A DNA stretch of 64,000 nucleotides from Agrobacterium sp. a22-2 (GTDB lineage: Bacteria; Pseudomonadota; Alphaproteobacteria; Rhizobiales; Rhizobiaceae). Position numbers and translations under genes: made by a program. This document shows positions 61,831 through 64,000 of this stretch, piece after piece. The DNA lies in contig NZ_JAAXMM010000001.1 of NCBI RefSeq assembly GCF_012276985.1, forward strand, positions 582,058 through 646,057, read 5' to 3'. The notes beneath the pieces are model-generated. The model had not been told where the DNA came from. It did no database searches and saw only the letters and a program-made list of their open reading frames with translations. Each line of letters begins with the position of its first letter. The stretch's first letter is position 1.

Positions 61831-63036
61831 TCACAAGCGTGCCAGATAAGGTTCCAGGGCCGCCAGGCTGTCGAGCGTGTGGGCCGGCGCATAGAGATCG
61901 ACATGGGGCAGCGCCGCCTTTATACCGCGGGCATCGGGCGTATAGCCTTCCCAGCCGATCATCGGATTGAGCCAGACAATGCGCTGGCAGCGCCGGCCAA
62001 GCGCTGCCATTTCGGCCCCGAGCAAGGCGGCATCGCCGGTCTCGTAGCCGTCCGAGACGATCATCACGCAGGTGCGCGAATGAATGACGCGGGCGGCGTA
62101 GGCGCGGTTGAACGTGAACAAACATTCGCCGATCCTGGTACCGCCGCCGGCCCCTTCCGCCATCATCTGCAGCCGGTCGAGCGCGCGGGCACTGTCGCGC
62201 TCCCGCATGGCCGCCGACACATGAGCCAGGCGGGTGTGGAACAGAAAGGCCTCGGCTTCGCGGAATTCGTCCAGCACACCATGGATGAAGCGCAGAAACA
62301 GGCCGGTATAGAGGCTCATGGAGCCCGAGGCATCGAGCAGCAGAACGAGGCGGAGCGGCTTTTCGCGACGCTGCCGCCTGACCAGAACGATGGGCACGCC
62401 GCCCTGGCCGATGGCGCGGTGAATGGTGCGGCGCAGGTCGATCCGGTAACCGCGCCGGCGGGCGATATCGCGCCTGGTCAGTCGGGCCCGCATGGCCTTT
62501 GCCAGACGGGCCGCGATGGCATGGGCTTTTTCGACGTCGTCGGGATTGCTCAGCTTGCGAAAATCGGTTGACGACAAAGATTCGATCGTCGAGGCGCCCT
62601 CCATCCGGCCTTCGCCGCCCTGGTCGATGCCCGCCTCATCGGAGGACGGCACCTGATCGGCAACGCTGCCACCCTGTTCCCGCGCAATCCTGTCCTGCAG
62701 GGTTTTCAGCGACGGACTGCCGGACGGCCTGGTGGAGCCGGACACCATGCTGCGCGAGCGAACCCGCCGGCCGAGCCAGAACGCATCGAACAGGCCGTCG
62801 AACCGTTCCCACTCCGCACGGCTGGTGGAAAACAGCTGCTTGAAGGCCTGGCGCAGCAGGCCCGGCTTGCGGGCATAACCGCCGACCATCAACAGCTCGG
62901 CATCCCGGCCTTCCGACAGGCCGACCGCAAAGGCATTGTCGCGCAGCGTCTCGAGGAAGGCGGCAAGCCTGGCCGAAACCAGTTGCGTGACGGCATCCAG
63001 TTCCTCAGGCTTCAAGGGCGCGCCGCAGCAGCTCAT
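61831..63036 (-). CDS. coxE: CoxE-like VWA domain protein
   Basis: A 401-residue protein whose C-terminal half is a von Willebrand A domain of the CoxE family: LRLVLLLDASGSMSLYTGLFLRF in part (MIDAS DxSxS, about 236), FNRAYAARVIHSRTCVMIVSDGYETGD in part (about 327) and RIVWLNPMIGWEGYTPD in part near the end. The N-terminal part is helical and charged. In CO oxidisers it works with the MoxR-type CoxD to insert copper and sulfur into the active site. It overlaps coxD by four bases. Confidence 0.9.
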   Translation of the reverse strand: MSCCGAPLKPEELDAVTQLVSARLAAFLETLRDNAFAVGLSEGRDAELLMVGGYARKPGLLRQAFKQLFSTSRAEWERFDGLFDAFWLGRRVRSRSMVSGSTRPSGSPSLKTLQDRIAREQGGSVADQVPSSDEAGIDQGGEGRMEGASTIESLSSTDFRKLSNPDDVEKAHAIAARLAKAMRARLTRRDIARRRGYRIDLRRTIHRAIGQGGVPIVLVRRQRREKPLRLVLLLDASGSMSLYTGLFLRFIHGVLDEFREAEAFLFHTRLAHVSAAMRERDSARALDRLQMMAEGAGGGTRIGECLFTFNRAYAARVIHSRTCVMIVSDGYETGDAALLGAEMAALGRRCQRIVWLNPMIGWEGYTPDARGIKAALPHVDLYAPAHTLDSLAALEPYLARL

Positions 63037-63911
63037 GCCACCCTCCCCAGCAGCCTGGCTGTCACTTCGGGCGTGACACGCGCCTTGTCCTCATGGGTCT
63101 TCAGCAGGCAGAGCAAGGTCTCATGGACGGCTTGCGGATCGTCGTGCAGATCGCGCACCTGCAACCCGACAAGGGCCGCGGCCCAATCCAGGGTTTCTGC
63201 AACGCCCGGCACCTTGCGCAGGTCCTCCTTGCGGATGGACTCGACAAGTCGGGCGATCTGCAGCGACAGGGACGCCCCGATGCCGGCAATCCGCGCCATG
63301 ATGATGCGCGCCTCGCGATCGACGTCGGGATAATCGACATAGTGATAGAGGCAGCGACGGCGCAGGGCATCCGAAAGCTCTCGGGTGCCGTTCGAGGTGA
63401 GGATCACATGGGGAATGCTCAGCGCCGGGATCGTGCCGAGCTCGGGGATGGACACCTGGAATTCGGAGAGGATCTCCAGCAGGAAAGCCTCGAATTCCTC
63501 GTCGGCGCGGTCGACCTCGTCGATCAGCAGAACCGGCGACACCTCCTGGCGGATTGCGGCAAGCAGCGGCCGCTCCAGCAGGTATTTCTCAGAAAATATC
63601 GCGTCCTCGACCTCAGACGCATCCCTGCCCCGATGGGCCTGGATGGCGAGCAGTTGCCTCTGGTAGTTCCATTCGTAAAGGGCGGCCGACTGGTCAAGTC
63701 CCTCGTAACATTGCAGCCGGATCAGCCTTGTGTCGTAAAGCCGTGCCAGGGCGCCGGCCACCGCCGTCTTGCCGACCCCCGCCTCGCCCTCCAGCAACAG
63801 GGGCCGCTTGAGGAAGGCCATCAGCGAAATCGCGGTCGCCAGTTCACCGTCGGCAATGTGGCCGGCAGCTGACAGTCCAGAGGCAATCTCATCGCGGTTG
63901 AGCGTGGTCAT
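63033..63911 (-). CDS. coxD: CoxD-like MoxR-family AAA+ ATPase
   Basis: A 292-residue AAA+ ATPase. Walker A is EGEAGVGKTAVA (about 38-49), Walker B VLLIDEVDRADEEFE in part (about 127), and the sensor region VILTSNGTRELSDALRRR in part (about 168). The Oligotropha CoxD partners CoxE in maturing the Mo-Cu site of CO dehydrogenase. It is the first cox gene in the window; the structural genes coxM, coxS and coxL, if present, should be just to the right. The 89 bases to the window end show no gene. Confidence 0.9.
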   Translation of the reverse strand: MTTLNRDEIASGLSAAGHIADGELATAISLMAFLKRPLLLEGEAGVGKTAVAGALARLYDTRLIRLQCYEGLDQSAALYEWNYQRQLLAIQAHRGRDASEVEDAIFSEKYLLERPLLAAIRQEVSPVLLIDEVDRADEEFEAFLLEILSEFQVSIPELGTIPALSIPHVILTSNGTRELSDALRRRCLYHYVDYPDVDREARIIMARIAGIGASLSLQIARLVESIRKEDLRKVPGVAETLDWAAALVGLQVRDLHDDPQAVHETLLCLLKTHEDKARVTPEVTARLLGRVA

Positions 63912-64000
63912 GAGGCGTATCGTTTCTTTCGATGGTCACACAACACCCGCCCTGCCTTCCGGCATGCCCTACAAGGAGAGAAAGATTCCCCTCCCAGCCC

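Noticed and set aside
1..64000. CRISPR arrays, insertion sequences, prophage or plasmid origins
   Set aside because: No regularly spaced repeats, transposase, phage or replication genes were seen on either strand.

Overview
This 64 kb, GC-rich window comes from an alphaproteobacterium, most likely a member of the Rhizobiales close to Rhizobium, Agrobacterium, Sinorhizobium or Shinella. The evidence is a nirK-type denitrification island with nirV, nnrS, nnrU and hemN, a rhizobial cpa/tad pilus locus, a BmpA-family nucleoside transporter operon and a cox (CO dehydrogenase) accessory operon. Nothing in the sequence fixes the species. No plasmid replication genes, transposases, phage genes or CRISPR arrays were seen.

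Layout. (1) 1-4200, minus strand: a cobalamin riboswitch precedes a binding-protein-dependent ABC importer of the BtuFCD/FecBCD type, with a class I SAM methyltransferase at the operon end. (2) 4449-10783, plus strand: a LysR regulator and four oxidative enzymes (AldA-like aldehyde dehydrogenase, enolase-superfamily dehydratase, GMC oxidoreductase, beta-hydroxyacid dehydrogenase) that look like a catabolic pathway for an unknown polyol, sugar or sugar acid. (3) 10822-26557: a denitrification island with a cluster-free Crp/Fnr regulator (NnrR-like), nirV, nirK, nnrS, a four-gene operon of DUF2249 proteins, a polytopic membrane protein and a MIP18-type protein, hemN, norEFCBQD, and a divergent set of a 51-residue membrane peptide, a hemerythrin-like protein and nnrU. 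Five perfect TTG-N8-CAA boxes lie upstream of these units, four of them about 60-67 bases before a start codon, so the island reads as one regulon. There is no nosZ or nitrate reductase in the window.

(4) 26617-31604: an HWE-family sensor kinase, a small secreted protein, an NlpC/P60 peptidase, a MarR-like regulator and an M17 aminopeptidase. (5) 31749-44668: a complete-looking Flp/Tad pilus export machine (pilA, cpaA-F, tadB, tadC, with tadD nearby) and a divergent set of a stand-alone secretin N-domain protein and two TadE-like pseudopilins. No large TadG is present. (6) 44801-56439: a nucleoside uptake and salvage block, with deoB-add-upp on plus converging on an operon of bmpA, ATPase, two permeases, cdd, punA, deoC and deoA on minus. 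Together these would import nucleosides, release bases and feed pentose phosphates into central metabolism. (7) 56674-60145: msrA, a small membrane protein, tRNA-Ser(GGA), a serine beta-lactamase-like hydrolase and a TetR regulator. (8) 60510-63911, minus strand: coxD, coxE, coxF and coxG homologues. The CO dehydrogenase (or related molybdenum hydroxylase) structural genes should lie just beyond the right edge.

Protein families were assigned from visible motifs and gene order; no database search was run. Gene starts were chosen by ribosome binding site, family length and overlap, and several are shorter than the longest open frame.
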